Positions 1-9,400 of a stretch of DNA of 64,000 nt are shown here, piece after piece (positions within the stretch are counted from its first letter, which is position 1; every line of letters starts with the position of its first letter). Under the pieces are notes generated by a model. The model saw nothing but the letters and a program-made list of their open reading frames with translations. It was not told the origin of the DNA and searched no databases. A program made the position numbers and the translations under genes. The DNA is from Gnetum montanum (Eukaryota > Streptophyta > Gnetopsida > Gnetales > Gnetaceae). The stretch is from NCBI GenBank assembly GCA_015680685.1, contig MNCI01007588.1, forward strand, positions 1 to 64,000, given 5' to 3'.

Positions 1-572
1 TTTAATTCTATATAGCCACCTGCACTCCAAGGGTTTTCTCCCTTTGGGCAACTGAACTAGCTCCCAAGTTTTGTTCTGTTGGAGTGATTCCCATTCATCA
101 TTCATAGCTACCTTCCACTTTGTGGCATCAACACATGTTATGGCTTCCTTCACTATTTCTAGTTCACCACTATCGCTGTAAAGTACATAATTCAATGAGG
201 GAGAGTACCTGTCAAGAGGTCTGGTAGTTCTAGTTGACCTTCTAACCCAATAAGACACACATCTGTAGCTTGTTGTTCATCATCTTCTACCTCATTTTCT
301 TGTTGTCCTACATTTTCTCCTTGCTGTCCTAAGTTCTCAGCTTGCTACCATGTACTTTCAGCATGTTGTCCAAAGTTTCCAGATCTGGAAAATCCATGAA
401 TTTCATCATTTTCAATTTCTTTAGTCACGCTAAAAGGAGTCATTATGCTTTCTGAGCCATTTCTGTCCTTGTCTTTCTTTTGCAACTCACTAAACATTAC
501 ATTTTCTCTGAATTTAACATCCCTTGATCTCACTACATGTTTCAATTCAGAATCCCAAAGTCTGAATCCTAA
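1..572 (-). pseudogene. pol: Copia integrase-RT linker and start of reverse transcriptase
   Basis: This is the shifted continuation of the copia polyprotein. The stretch 345-545 reads as the usual linker (VVRSRDVKFRENV). Bases 1-180 on the minus strand encode the N-terminus of copia RT, with the NKTWELVQLPKGRKPL motif and then CRWLYRIK. The residue before that Cys is Glu where the family normally has Gly. The catalytic YVDD region lies left of the window. At least one frameshift and one stop separate the pieces. Confidence 0.85.
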
Positions 573-573
573 C

Positions 574-2610
574 TCATCTTCTCCATATCCAACAAATATG
601 CAATATTTTAGCCCTATCCTTCAACTTAGTTCTGTTTTCCTTTGGAATATGCATAAATGCCTCACATCCAAAAACTCTTAAATGATTGTATGAAACGTTT
701 TTACCTTTCCAAACAACTTTTGGAACAGCATTATCAATTGAAGAATGTGGAGACCTGTTCACCAAATATGCAACAGTCATAACTGCCTCTCCCCAAAATG
801 TCTTAGGTAGGCCTGCACCTGAAACCATTGTTCCAGCACGATCCAGCAATGTTCTGTTGCATCTTTCAGCAACTCCATTTTCTTGTAGTGTACTAGGAGG
901 GGTACGAATGTGCCTAATTCCTTTGATGTTGCAAAAATCAACAAATACTTTAGAAGTGTACTCCCCACCATTATCAGTTTGCAAACATTTTATTTTCAGA
1001 CCTGTTTCATTTTCTACTCTTGCAACAAATGTTTTGAAAACTGAAAACACTTCATCTTTTGATTTCAGCATATAAACCCAAACCTTCCTTGTACAATCAT
1101 CTATGAAAGTCACAAAATAAATAGATCCACCAAGAGAAATGGGAGTCATAGGACCACAAACATCAGAATAAACCAATTCTAACTTATTTTTCTTTCTGCT
1201 GTCCAAATCCCTACGAAAGTTTACTCTCCTAGATTTTCCAACTAAACAGTCTTTGCAATCAGTTTGAGCATAAGAAAATACAGGAATGAGAGTCTGATTT
1301 TGAAGTACCTTTAAGCTTGACCAGCCAATGTGTCCAAGACGTCTATGCCACACTTCAGAATTTTCTGTATCAGAAACTGTTGCAATAGAGTTGCATGAAT
1401 CTGCCATCAATGTATATAAGCTGCCCTCCTTCTTTCCTTTCAGAATGGTCATGATTCCCTTGGAAATCCTCCAATGTCCACCTCCACTACTAAAATTCAG
1501 ACCTGAATCATCCAGCTGTGGAACTGAAATCAACTTCTTTGTAACTTCAGGAACATGTCTAACGTTATCTATTGTCACCTTTGGCATCCCTGCTTGTTGC
1601 AGACTTATACTTCCAATTCCAAGAACTTTTAAAGCTTTTCCATTAGCAGCATATACAAAACTAGATTCAACTTTATGATAAGATGCAAAACAAGACTTAT
1701 CTGGACAAATATGAAAGGAGGCACCTGAGTCAATCAACCAGATGTCACTGCTACATCCATCTGCCACCATTGTACATTGTTCTTGAATCAGAAAACTGAC
1801 GTTTTCATCAGCTACATGTACCTCTGATGTTCCTTCTTCTGACTTCTTCTCCTTTCCTTTTCCTTTATTTTTCTGTGCTTTCCATGCAAAGCAATCCTTC
1901 TTCAAATGACCTTTCTTCTTGTAGTACCAGCATTCTTGAGTTTGAGTTCTGCCATGTGATACTCCTCTGTCCGTGCTTCTCCCCCTACTTGGGAAACGTC
2001 TCCTACTTCTACCTCTTTCCTCTGCTACATGAACATTTCCAGATCTAGAAGACTCATCTACTCTTCCTTCTGAATCCTGAAGGGTAGACACAACCTGTTC
2101 AAATGTCATAGATGAAACACTCATAGAAGTAGTAATAGATGTCACAATTGCAGACCAGGAATCAGGTAAGGAGTCTAACAAAGCATAGGATTTAACTAAA
2201 TCTGGAATAACAATTTTATATTCCTCCAACTTATTCAGATTTCCCATCATCTCATCCAAATGATCTTGAAAAGACACATCAGATCTCTTCTTGCATCTAA
2301 AAACTTTCTGATAAATGTGAAAGGTATTCAAACCTGATACTTTGTCAAACCTATTCTTCAGCGTTTGCCACAGATCATGCGGATCCATATCCGATTTGAT
2401 TGAGGCCAAAATCCCATTGCTTAGGGTAGGATGAATGAAAGACAATGCCCTAGTCTTAATTTTCCTCCAATCAGCAGTTGACATTCCTGCTGGTTGAGAG
2501 GGATCTAGGGCCTCTTGGCAATCCTTTTGTGCTAAAACAGCCTTCATCAAAATGCTCCAAACGTTCCAGTTCCTTCCTACCAATCTTTCCATTGTTTGCA
2601 GCCTCTCCAT
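574..2610 (-). CDS. gag-pol: Copia Gag-protease-integrase polyprotein (partial)
   Basis: The frame is open from 2661, but that stretch runs through the PBS. I therefore start at the Met at 2610 (MERLQTMERL), giving 678 residues. A copia-type Gag domain spans about 1-180. A zinc knuckle at 227-240 reads CWYYKKKGHLKKDC, with Tyr in place of the second Cys. The protease site is DSGA at 294-297. An HHCC integrase zinc domain spans about 421-455 (WHRRLGH, then CKDC). The DDE core is D483 (YSDVCGP), D546 (QTDNGGEY) and E582 (NGVAER). The frame ends at 574 after KDRAK with a non-homologous tail, so a frameshift lies just before; the protein resumes in another frame. The polyprotein packages, cleaves and integrates the element's cDNA. 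Confidence 0.92.
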   Translation of the reverse strand: MERLQTMERLVGRNWNVWSILMKAVLAQKDCQEALDPSQPAGMSTADWRKIKTRALSFIHPTLSNGILASIKSDMDPHDLWQTLKNRFDKVSGLNTFHIYQKVFRCKKRSDVSFQDHLDEMMGNLNKLEEYKIVIPDLVKSYALLDSLPDSWSAIVTSITTSMSVSSMTFEQVVSTLQDSEGRVDESSRSGNVHVAEERGRSRRRFPSRGRSTDRGVSHGRTQTQECWYYKKKGHLKKDCFAWKAQKNKGKGKEKKSEEGTSEVHVADENVSFLIQEQCTMVADGCSSDIWLIDSGASFHICPDKSCFASYHKVESSFVYAANGKALKVLGIGSISLQQAGMPKVTIDNVRHVPEVTKKLISVPQLDDSGLNFSSGGGHWRISKGIMTILKGKKEGSLYTLMADSCNSIATVSDTENSEVWHRRLGHIGWSSLKVLQNQTLIPVFSYAQTDCKDCLVGKSRRVNFRRDLDSRKKNKLELVYSDVCGPMTPISLGGSIYFVTFIDDCTRKVWVYMLKSKDEVFSVFKTFVARVENETGLKIKCLQTDNGGEYTSKVFVDFCNIKGIRHIRTPPSTLQENGVAERCNRTLLDRAGTMVSGAGLPKTFWGEAVMTVAYLVNRSPHSSIDNAVPKVVWKGKNVSYNHLRVFGCEAFMHIPKENRTKLKDRAKILHICWIWRR

Positions 2611-2623
2611 CTTTTTAAACCTT

Positions 2624-2635
2624 GCTCTGATACCA
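2624..2635 (-). other. Primer-binding site, tRNA-iMet type
   Basis: The minus strand reads TGGTATCAGAGC, complementary to the 3' end of plant initiator tRNA-Met, the usual copia primer. It lies two bases from the LTR end and just upstream of the gag start. Confidence 0.9.
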
Positions 2636-2637
2636 GT

Positions 2638-3031
2638 TGTTATAATCAGATCTGAAAACAATTAGATCTGAAAACACAGATCTGAAAAACACAGATCTGA
2701 AAACACACTACAAATGCTCTAGAGAAATTATTAAAAACCCTACAGATCTGAATAAATCATTAGAGGCAAAATATTGCACTGTAAGAAACACTATAAACCA
2801 CTCTCAAAACATTCCAAACTCTAGCAAACATTTGCTGTGATAACAAAATGAAAACAGTAAAAATAGCACAAGAACACAGAGAGTTATGTGGTTCGTGCCC
2901 TTTTTACCCTACTTCCACAACAATGCTGATCTGCCTTCTATTCTTCTCAAATCTTCAGGACACAAGCCGTCCTTGTAACTTTTCCAAACACCTAATCTGT
3001 TATTCCAACAAATCTCAGATCAACACCAACA
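2638..3031 (-). repeat. 5' LTR of the copia element
   Basis: The PBS-proximal end is TGTTATAATCAG on the plus strand, two bases from the PBS. The outer end is less certain; I placed it at CAACACCAACA, giving TGTTGGTG at the element's 5' end. Near the inner end (about 2647-2705) are four tandem copies of a cagatctgaaaacac-like unit built on the palindrome AGATCT. The 3' LTR needed to confirm the ends is outside the window. Confidence 0.6.
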
Positions 3032-3040
3032 AGACTCACG

Positions 3041-3041
3041 N
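3041..3041. other. Ambiguous base, probable assembly join
   Basis: This is the only N in the window. It lies where the copia LTR flank ends and a gypsy integrase reading frame begins abruptly, so it may mark a contig join or unresolved gap rather than one uncertain base. Confidence 0.7.
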
Positions 3042-5290
3042 GTAGAACCTTTGTCCTGTTGGCACACCAAACACTTCTGAATATAAGAAATCACATCCTG
3101 ATACATTTTTGGCCAGAAGAAGGTTTTCTCAATTAGTGCCAAGGTTCTTTGCTATCCAGGGTGCCCAGTCCACTGTGTGTCATGGCATTCTCAAATTATC
3201 TCCTTACATAAGCCATCCCAATCCAGAACGCATATCTGATTATCACGAAACCAAAGCAATCCATCCCTCATTTTGAACTGTGGTGCTTGCCCAGTTTCTA
3301 TTAGCTTCATTAGATCAATGACATATGACATAAGGATCCCTTTTTAAGCCATCTTGAACTCGAGCCAACAACACTTCATCACACTAAACATGTGAAGTTT
3401 GTGGCTCAGTGATAGAAAAGAGCTGGGAGGCAAGCTGAGGACAACGGCTCAATGCATTTGCCACCACGTTCTCCTTCCCAGGACGGTAGGTCAATTGCAA
3501 ATCAAATTCAGATAGCATGGCCAACCATAGGGCCTATTTGGGCCTTAGCTTCGTTTGATTCAGTAGATAGCTAATGGCCAGATTATTCGTCTTTACAAGG
3601 ACACAACTTCCCAGCAAGTAGTGTCTCCGTGCTCTTAAGCAATGAACAATAGCGATGTTTCTTTCTCATGGACTGAACACCTCTGCTCTACTTGATTCAA
3701 CTTCCAGCTCTCATAAGCAACAGGATGACCTTCTTGTAACAACACGCCACCGATTGCATTCTCACTGGTATCAATATGAACCTCAAAAAATTTCGAGAAA
3801 TCTAGCAATGCCAACACTAGATGGGAGGTTAAAGCTTCTTCGATTCTATCGAAGGCTTGCTAACAGTTTGAATCCCACTACCATGGGACTTCTTTCTTTT
3901 GCAAATTGGTCAAGGGAGCAATGATACCCAAGAAATTTCTAACAAATTTACAATAGAAGCTGGCTAACCCCATAAACTGTTTGACCTCATGCACATTAGT
4001 AGGAGCAAGCCATTGGCGCACAACCTCTACCTTCTTTGGATTTGGCTTTACCTGCCCATGCCCTACGAGATGTCCCAAAAATTTTAGCTCCAAGCAGCAA
4101 AATTCACATTTCTCTTTCTTAATGTACAACTGATTTTCCCGTAGCTTCTCAAGGACTAACTGCAGGTGGAGGGCATGTTTCTCCATGGTCTAGATATATA
4201 TCAAGATATCATCGAGATAGACGACCACAAATTTGTTTAGGAATAGTTGAAATATCTCATTCATCAACGTACAAAATGTAGCCAATGCATTGCAAAGCTC
4301 AAAGGGCATCACTATCCACTCATATAACCCATATCAAGTTACGCATGCAATTTTTTCTTCATCCCCTCCTACAATGCGAACCTAATAGTACCCTTGTTGA
4401 AGGTCTAGCCGAGTGAAATAACAAACCCCTACCAATTGATTGAACAAGTCTAAAATGAGGGGTACTAGGTACTTGTTCTTGATAGTGTGTTTATTCAGCA
4501 GTTTGTAATCACAACAAAGACGTAGCATTTCATCCTCCTTAGTGACAAACAGCACTGGTGCCCCATAAGGGGATTTTGAGGGACGAATGTATACCTTGGA
4601 CATCAAGCTCTCCAATTGCTTCTTCAATTACCCCAATTCTGGTCCAGTTAACCAATATGGCCTTTGAATAGGTGGGTCAGTACCTAGCTGCAATTCTATT
4701 TTATGATCTATGACCCTCCAAGGTGGCAAACTTCCTGGTAACTCAGGTGGCATCACATCTTTAAAACTATCCAGCACTTGTACTATGCATGGGTCAATGT
4801 TTGTTTCAAATTCACAAGCCTCATAAAGATAACCCGTTTGCATAGCTAGCAGAAATTTACTTGTGGGATCCCTGGCCAACCATTTCATCACCATTGGTGA
4901 CACAATCTAGGGGCTAGAGCCCTCATCCAGTCTAATCTGTGCTCCATGAGCTTGAACTAGGCAATGTGAGCTTTCATGTGAGATGAAGATCAGGTCTAAG
5001 TGTGAAGCCGTGAAAACTTTGGCCTTGCATAAGAATTCTTGCCCCAATATAACTTTAAAGGAGTCCATGTCAAGAATTGAGAAATCAAAAACTCCTTGCC
5101 ATGAGCCCACTTGAACTGGGACATTGCGACACACCCCGATGCACCGAAGGGGTCTGAACTTGGCAAGTTTGCAAGAGGCTTGGACTGGTTCCATTTTTAG
5201 CTACAAGTCTTTTACCAAGGCTGGGACAATGTGATTGTGGCTGGCCCCATTATCAATGAGGGCACTTATCTGACTTGAGCTCACAGTGAT
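3042..5290 (-). pseudogene. pol: Gypsy pol: protease, RT, RNase H, integrase start
   Basis: The protease site near 5220-5270 reads LIDNGAS (DSGA with Ser to Asn), followed by VILGQEFL downstream. RT pieces lie at 4382-4903 (PYGAPVLFV, then [11 protein letters not shown]). The catalytic motif is YLDD near 4215, and the thumb region is at 3878-4186 (ECKFLGH-like KFLGHLVG). RNase H starts at 3635-3817 (HIDTSENAIGGVLLQ). The integrase zinc domain begins near 3160 (LIEKTFFWP, then CLVCQQDKG) and stops at the N. There are several in-frame stops and at least four shifts. Confidence 0.88.
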
Positions 5291-5485
5291 TGGGGCTAAT
5301 TGAACCTAATGTAAATTATCAGGATTAGTATTTTGGGAGTTTCCAACTCCTGACCTCTGCGTAACCATGTCTGACAGCTCCATCATAACAGCTAATCTTC
5401 GCTATTCCCCAAAAGTGCTTCCATCTGTAATCTAAAGGCATGGGTCAAGGCAATAGTTGAGAGCCATTAGTTGTTTCCCTAGAGC

Positions 5486-6804
5486 CTACCCTTGCCTATT
5501 TTCGGTCCTTCCTGAACTCAAGGGGCAATTTCTCGCTAGGTGGTTTCCTTGACACAAGAAGCATTGAATTGGCCCCTTAAAGGGACCTCCTATAAATTGT
5601 TTCTTCTTGGCCCCAAGTTGCCACTTGCTCCCTATATCTTTGTGTTTTTGCTGGGAGCCTTGGTTCCCTAGAGGACCACTCATCAGGCAACTACCTTGCT
5701 GAACTGTTTAAAATGTGTTTCCACCTTTGATGGAACTTGTATTTGTTTTCTGAGAGTGGGAGAGCGTAACATGCTTTTCCTTCCTAGGCTTACCCTTGTC
5801 TGGCTTTGTTGCCTTGAAGTCCAAAAAAGTGCCAGCAGCAACAATAGCCTCCGTGAGTGTGTCAATGCCTCTTCGGCGCAATTCCATCTACGCCCATGGT
5901 TGTAACCCATTTACAAACTTGAAAAAGTGATCCCAATCTCCCATATCGGGAATCAACAACATGAGCTCTTGGAAGCTATTGATATAATCTTCAAGCTTCC
6001 CTGAATGTTTTAGGGTCTCTAGCTTGGTTCTAGCTACCCATTCAGAGTTCCCTGGGCAGAACTGTTTAATCAGTGCTACCTTAAATCTGTCCCAAGTCTC
6101 TACCTTGTCTGTAGCAGTGCCCTTGTCTTGAGCACAAAGGAGGCTAAGCCACCATAGCTTAGCACTTCCTATGAGAAACTGAGATGATGTGGAGACCTTT
6201 TGGGCTACAGGAACACCCCCAGTATTCATGTACATCTCCACATCATGGAGGAAGACATCAATTTTAGCATCATTCCTCTCGCCATCATAAGAACTCGGTT
6301 CTCTAGCTTTGATACGAGCCATTGCTACTGGCTGTTCTGCCAAGCGTCCTGCCAAGGAGGATTTCAGGATGGCATTTTCAATTTTCAAATTAGATAGCTC
6401 ATGATTCAACCCCACCAGGGCATCCTTCAAAACTTTCACTCGTCCAATTAGGTCCTCAACCAAAGATGCTTTCATTTGTGCCTCTTCCAAGGATCCAAAT
6501 AGATCCTTGTAGAGGTTGATCATGCGATCCAAACGACCTTCCAAGTTCGAAACCTTAGCCTCTACCACTTTCACCCTGTTCTTGGAGCAAAGATCCATCT
6601 TGTCTTTGGTAAATCAACGTCCTTAAGAATGTGATGGATCGCATCGGCATTTTCTGGACCAGGTTAGGCTAAGGCCTCATCAATTGCTTTGACATGGTCC
6701 CATAAGGTTTGAAACTTAGTCTCATCTTGACCAAGTTCTATCTCAACCTCAATCTCTGGGTTTGCTTGATCATTAGCCATGTCACTAGGTCCACCAGGCT
6801 CCAT
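5486..6804 (-). pseudogene. gag: Gypsy gag with zinc knuckle
   Basis: The likely start is the Met at 6804 (MEPGGPSDM). Frame breaks occur near 6600, 5900 and 5690. The longest open piece, 5888-6598, begins with a coiled-coil-like stretch followed by a capsid-like domain containing FLHDVEMYM, SAKLWW and KLEDYINSFQELM. The last piece carries the CCHC knuckle CFLCQGNHLARNC. This would be the nucleocapsid precursor that coats element RNA. It cannot encode an intact protein. Confidence 0.85.
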
Positions 6805-6942
6805 GTTGCCAAAGAGAGAGCTTTAGCACAAAGCCACCCTCAAAGGAAGAGTGGTTAGCATAAGCTGAAAATGGAAACCTCACAAACCACAAACCCTCTC
6901 AAGTCTTTATCAAGATAGTTTTACTGGCAAACCAAACTGTAA

Positions 6943-6955
6943 GGCTCTGATACTA
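6943..6955 (-). other. Primer-binding site, degenerate iMet type
   Basis: The minus strand reads TAGTATCAGAGCC, which is TGGTATCAGAGCC with one G-to-A change. It sits two to three bases inside the LTR end. Confidence 0.75.
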
Positions 6956-6957
6956 TC

Positions 6958-7151
6958 TGTAACAACGTTGTCCCTGAAAACGTTGTTTGGCACCCCAAGA
7001 GTTTCCCAAGTAGATTCTAAATCGAGACGAAACTCAAGAGGAATACGCCTCAACAATCAACAATCCTAAAACACATGCCAACAAACAATGTGTTAGTGTT
7101 AGCATGTCTCCTGAGTGATGTTTCAAATACAATATTCACGATATACTAACA
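6958..7151 (-). repeat. LTR of the 3-7 kb gypsy element (outer end uncertain)
   Basis: The inner end TGTAACAACG lies immediately outside the PBS. A possible outer end is ...TATACTAACA at 7151. That gives only 194 bp, short for gypsy, so the LTR may extend into the GC-rich stretch that follows. No second LTR is available for comparison. Confidence 0.45.
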
Positions 7152-7900
7152 AGCTAAATAGCACTCCCTTGCTCCACTCACGTGGACACCACGAGGACTA
7201 CCAACTGAACCCTCCATATTCATCACCGCATGCTGGTAGTTGGTGTCACACTCCAAGGAGCGCACACAACATCCCATAGCACGTCCCATGACACACCCGA
7301 TTAAAACACCCCAACATAGAGTTGAACTACGAAACACTCCCATGCAAGGTCCTACCAAGTGGAGTAATGAGGTAGGTCGTCGCCTTCAGTTACTAATGCA
7401 TGGAACTGCCATGCCAGTATGGTTCCAAAGACACAAGGAGAGGAGGACCCCTTGTGCCCCCACGGCCCCCAAACCGTGGGGGAGGTAGCAGGCCACCACC
7501 AACCTTGCTACCTCTCTCACATCATCAATCACCACAAAGCCTGTATAAAGGCAAAATATGGTCTCAATTGATGCTACATGCCATTAGAGAAGTGAGTTTA
7601 TGAGTTGTGAATCTTACGTCTTTATTAAAGCTCTTCTTGATCATTGCGAGTGATTGAGTGAGAGGACATTTCTTTGATGGTCTCTTCTCTTTGTTTGTGA
7701 GTGGGTTAGGGTTTGATTGGATTGTTTGTATGTCCTTGGACATTTGTATGCTTCCAAATCAGTTTGTATTTCATTCCCTCAACAAGAATAAAGTCTTTTC
7801 CTTTTTCCTTTTTCCATTGTGAGCATTGATTAAGTTTGTGATTACTTTGAGTGAGCTTGGATTGTGAAATCCAAGGGAGCTCCTTATCATAGCCCAAAGT
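7152..7900 (+). promoter_or_regulatory. GC-rich hairpin patch with TATA box; LTR or promoter remnant
   Basis: No protein is recognisable. Two perfect 9-bp hairpins lie side by side: CCCCCACGG at 7457-7465 with CCGTGGGGG at 7474-7482, and GAGGTAGCA at 7482-7490 with TGCTACCTC at 7506-7514. A plus-strand TATA-like GTATAAAGG follows near 7541, with ATTAAA and AATAAA signals further down. CpG is kept here, unlike in most of the window. It could be a plus-strand LTR fragment or the outer part of the neighbouring minus-strand LTR. Confidence 0.4.
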
Positions 7901-8238
7901 CACAAAACAACGATTAAGATCAAAAAATGTATGTAAATATTTTGTTGACAGTAACATGAAAGAATCTTGAGTAGCTATTGATACAGTTTCTAAAATAGAA
8001 ATGGCAAATACAGCTATTAAGCTCATGTAATTGGGATAAAGCTAGAATGATGTTGGTAATGCCATTATGTGCATCATGACCCTAGTTTCATCATACTTGT
8101 CAATATTGCCCCATGGGATGGAATTAGTGTACATATGTTTTACTTCACATTTCATATTGCAATCAACTGAGGCACTATCATACTTAAGTTAAATAAAATT
8201 ATATGTTCTGATGACTTGTAATTTCTGCATTATTTTCC

Positions 8239-8350
8239 TTTTTTCGATAATGAGCGACTTGAATAACTCATTATTTCTAAAGTGGTAAGAGTCCTAGCAT
8301 AGAAACCCTAAATCAAAGGTTCAATTCTAGTGAGCAATGCTGAATTTCAT
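8239..8350 (+). repeat. tRNA-derived SINE relic, copy 1
   Basis: A pol III A-box-like AGTGGTAAGAGTC (8281-8293) is followed by a B-box-like GGTTCAATTCT (8318-8328), a tRNA-like spacing. The whole unit aligns with the copies near 9300 and 17100, including a shared ATAATGAG...GCGA start. Confidence 0.6.
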
Positions 8351-9104
8351 TCTTCAGTAAACATTACTAATATTGCAGTTATCTGCACAACACCATTGTA
8401 CAACACATGTATAACACATTCTGATATAGTATATTCTAAACATATCTTGGCTTACATCTGAAGCCTCTTTCACTGAGCTTCTTCTTGCATACACACACCT
8501 CTTGCAATTTTGGGTCTTTGTTCCTTCTTCTTTGCATGGAACAGGCACAACTTTTCCAAGAGCTACATTTTTTCCTATGTTTCTTTATATAATACAAAAG
8601 GGACACAAGATGACTAAAAGTAAATGGATAACGTGAAAACACAACATAGAATTCTTCAGAAATTGCTTTATCTATGATGATCATACTAACAAGCACTGAC
8701 ATCCCTCCCTTCCATTACCTATATTACAGGTAGCAGTCTATGTTGTGGTCTATATTACACCTCGGAAGTGAGTCACAGTTGTCCTCATGAAACCTCTCAA
8801 ACCTACATTTTCAAGGACAGAACAAAAACCAAAATACAATCAAAGTAAACTTGGGTCTCACTCTAAAGTCTAGTCCATAATTTTTTTGAAAACCTTTTTT
8901 GATTATAGTTTTTTTTTTCTTTTTTGGGGTATTTCTTTTATTCTGTTGTTCTAAACAAAACGGGGCTTTCGAATATCTTTAGAGTTTTCCAAAAAATAAA
9001 ACAGTTACTTGACCCTATGTATGTCAATGGCATTTTTCTGACTTGCATCTAAACCATAGATCATTTTCCATATATCTCCTAGTGTAAATACAAGATAGAC
9101 ATTA

Positions 9105-9165
9105 ATCATCATCATCATCCTAGCCTTATCCCAACAAAATAGGGTTGGCTACATAAGTTCTTTTT
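9105..9165 (+). repeat. Dispersed plant repeat motif
   Basis: ATCATCATC precedes CCTTATCCCAAC and then GGGTTGGCTACAT. I recognise this short block as recurring in many plant genomes and transcripts, but cannot assign its class. CCCAAC and GTTGG form a small inverted repeat. Confidence 0.4.
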
Positions 9166-9299
9166 CACCTCTCTATGAAGAATTCTTAAAATATTTATAG
9201 CATTTTTAAACTTTGTTTAAAGTAAAAAGAATATTTCATTAATATCTATGATTGTTGTGCATGCATTGAATTAGCTCTTTGTATGCAGTGTTATTAGCT

Positions 9300-9400
9300 A
9301 ATAATGAGGAGCGAGCTTAGAGATAACTGGTAAGAGTCTTTGCAAAGAAACGCTAGATCACAAGTTCAATTCCAGTGGGCAGCACTAAGTTATGATTTTT
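9300..9400 (+). repeat. tRNA-derived SINE relic, copy 2
   Basis: This shares the GGTAAGAGTC A-box, the GCAAAGAAACGCTAGATC spacer and the AGTTCAATTCC B-box with the other two copies. It ends in an A-rich stretch near 9400, consistent with a retroposed tail. Confidence 0.6.

Larger units (their letters stand above)
1..3031 (-). mobile_element. Ty1/copia LTR retrotransposon, 5' part
   Basis: Reading leftward on the minus strand, this holds a 5' LTR, a PBS, gag, protease, integrase and the first residues of reverse transcriptase. The domain order (integrase before RT) is diagnostic of Ty1/copia. The window edge cuts the element inside RT, so RNase H and the 3' LTR are not visible. It is the best-preserved element here, with one open frame of 678 codons and one clear frameshift, so it is probably among the youngest insertions. 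Confidence 0.95.
3042..7151 (-). mobile_element. Decayed Ty3/gypsy element, 5' LTR to integrase
   Basis: On the minus strand the order is LTR end, PBS, gag, zinc knuckle, protease, RT, RNase H and the integrase zinc domain. Integrase after RT makes it Ty3/gypsy. The Gag pattern (an AKLWW motif and a final zinc knuckle) resembles chromovirus-type Gags, but the C-terminus that would carry a chromodomain is missing. It is broken by stops and shifts in nearly every domain and ends inside integrase at the N. Confidence 0.9.

Noticed and set aside
7240-7520. A GC-rich patch considered as an rRNA or organelle fragment.
   Set aside because: I see no rRNA or plastid motif; hairpins and a TATA-like box fit an LTR or promoter better.
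8354-8702. Two overlapping minus-strand frames with Cys and Lys clusters.
   Set aside because: No regular Cys/His spacing and no homology I recognise.
9118-9160. A direct-repeat look considered as CRISPR or satellite DNA.
   Set aside because: Only a short ATC run and one dispersed motif; there is no array.
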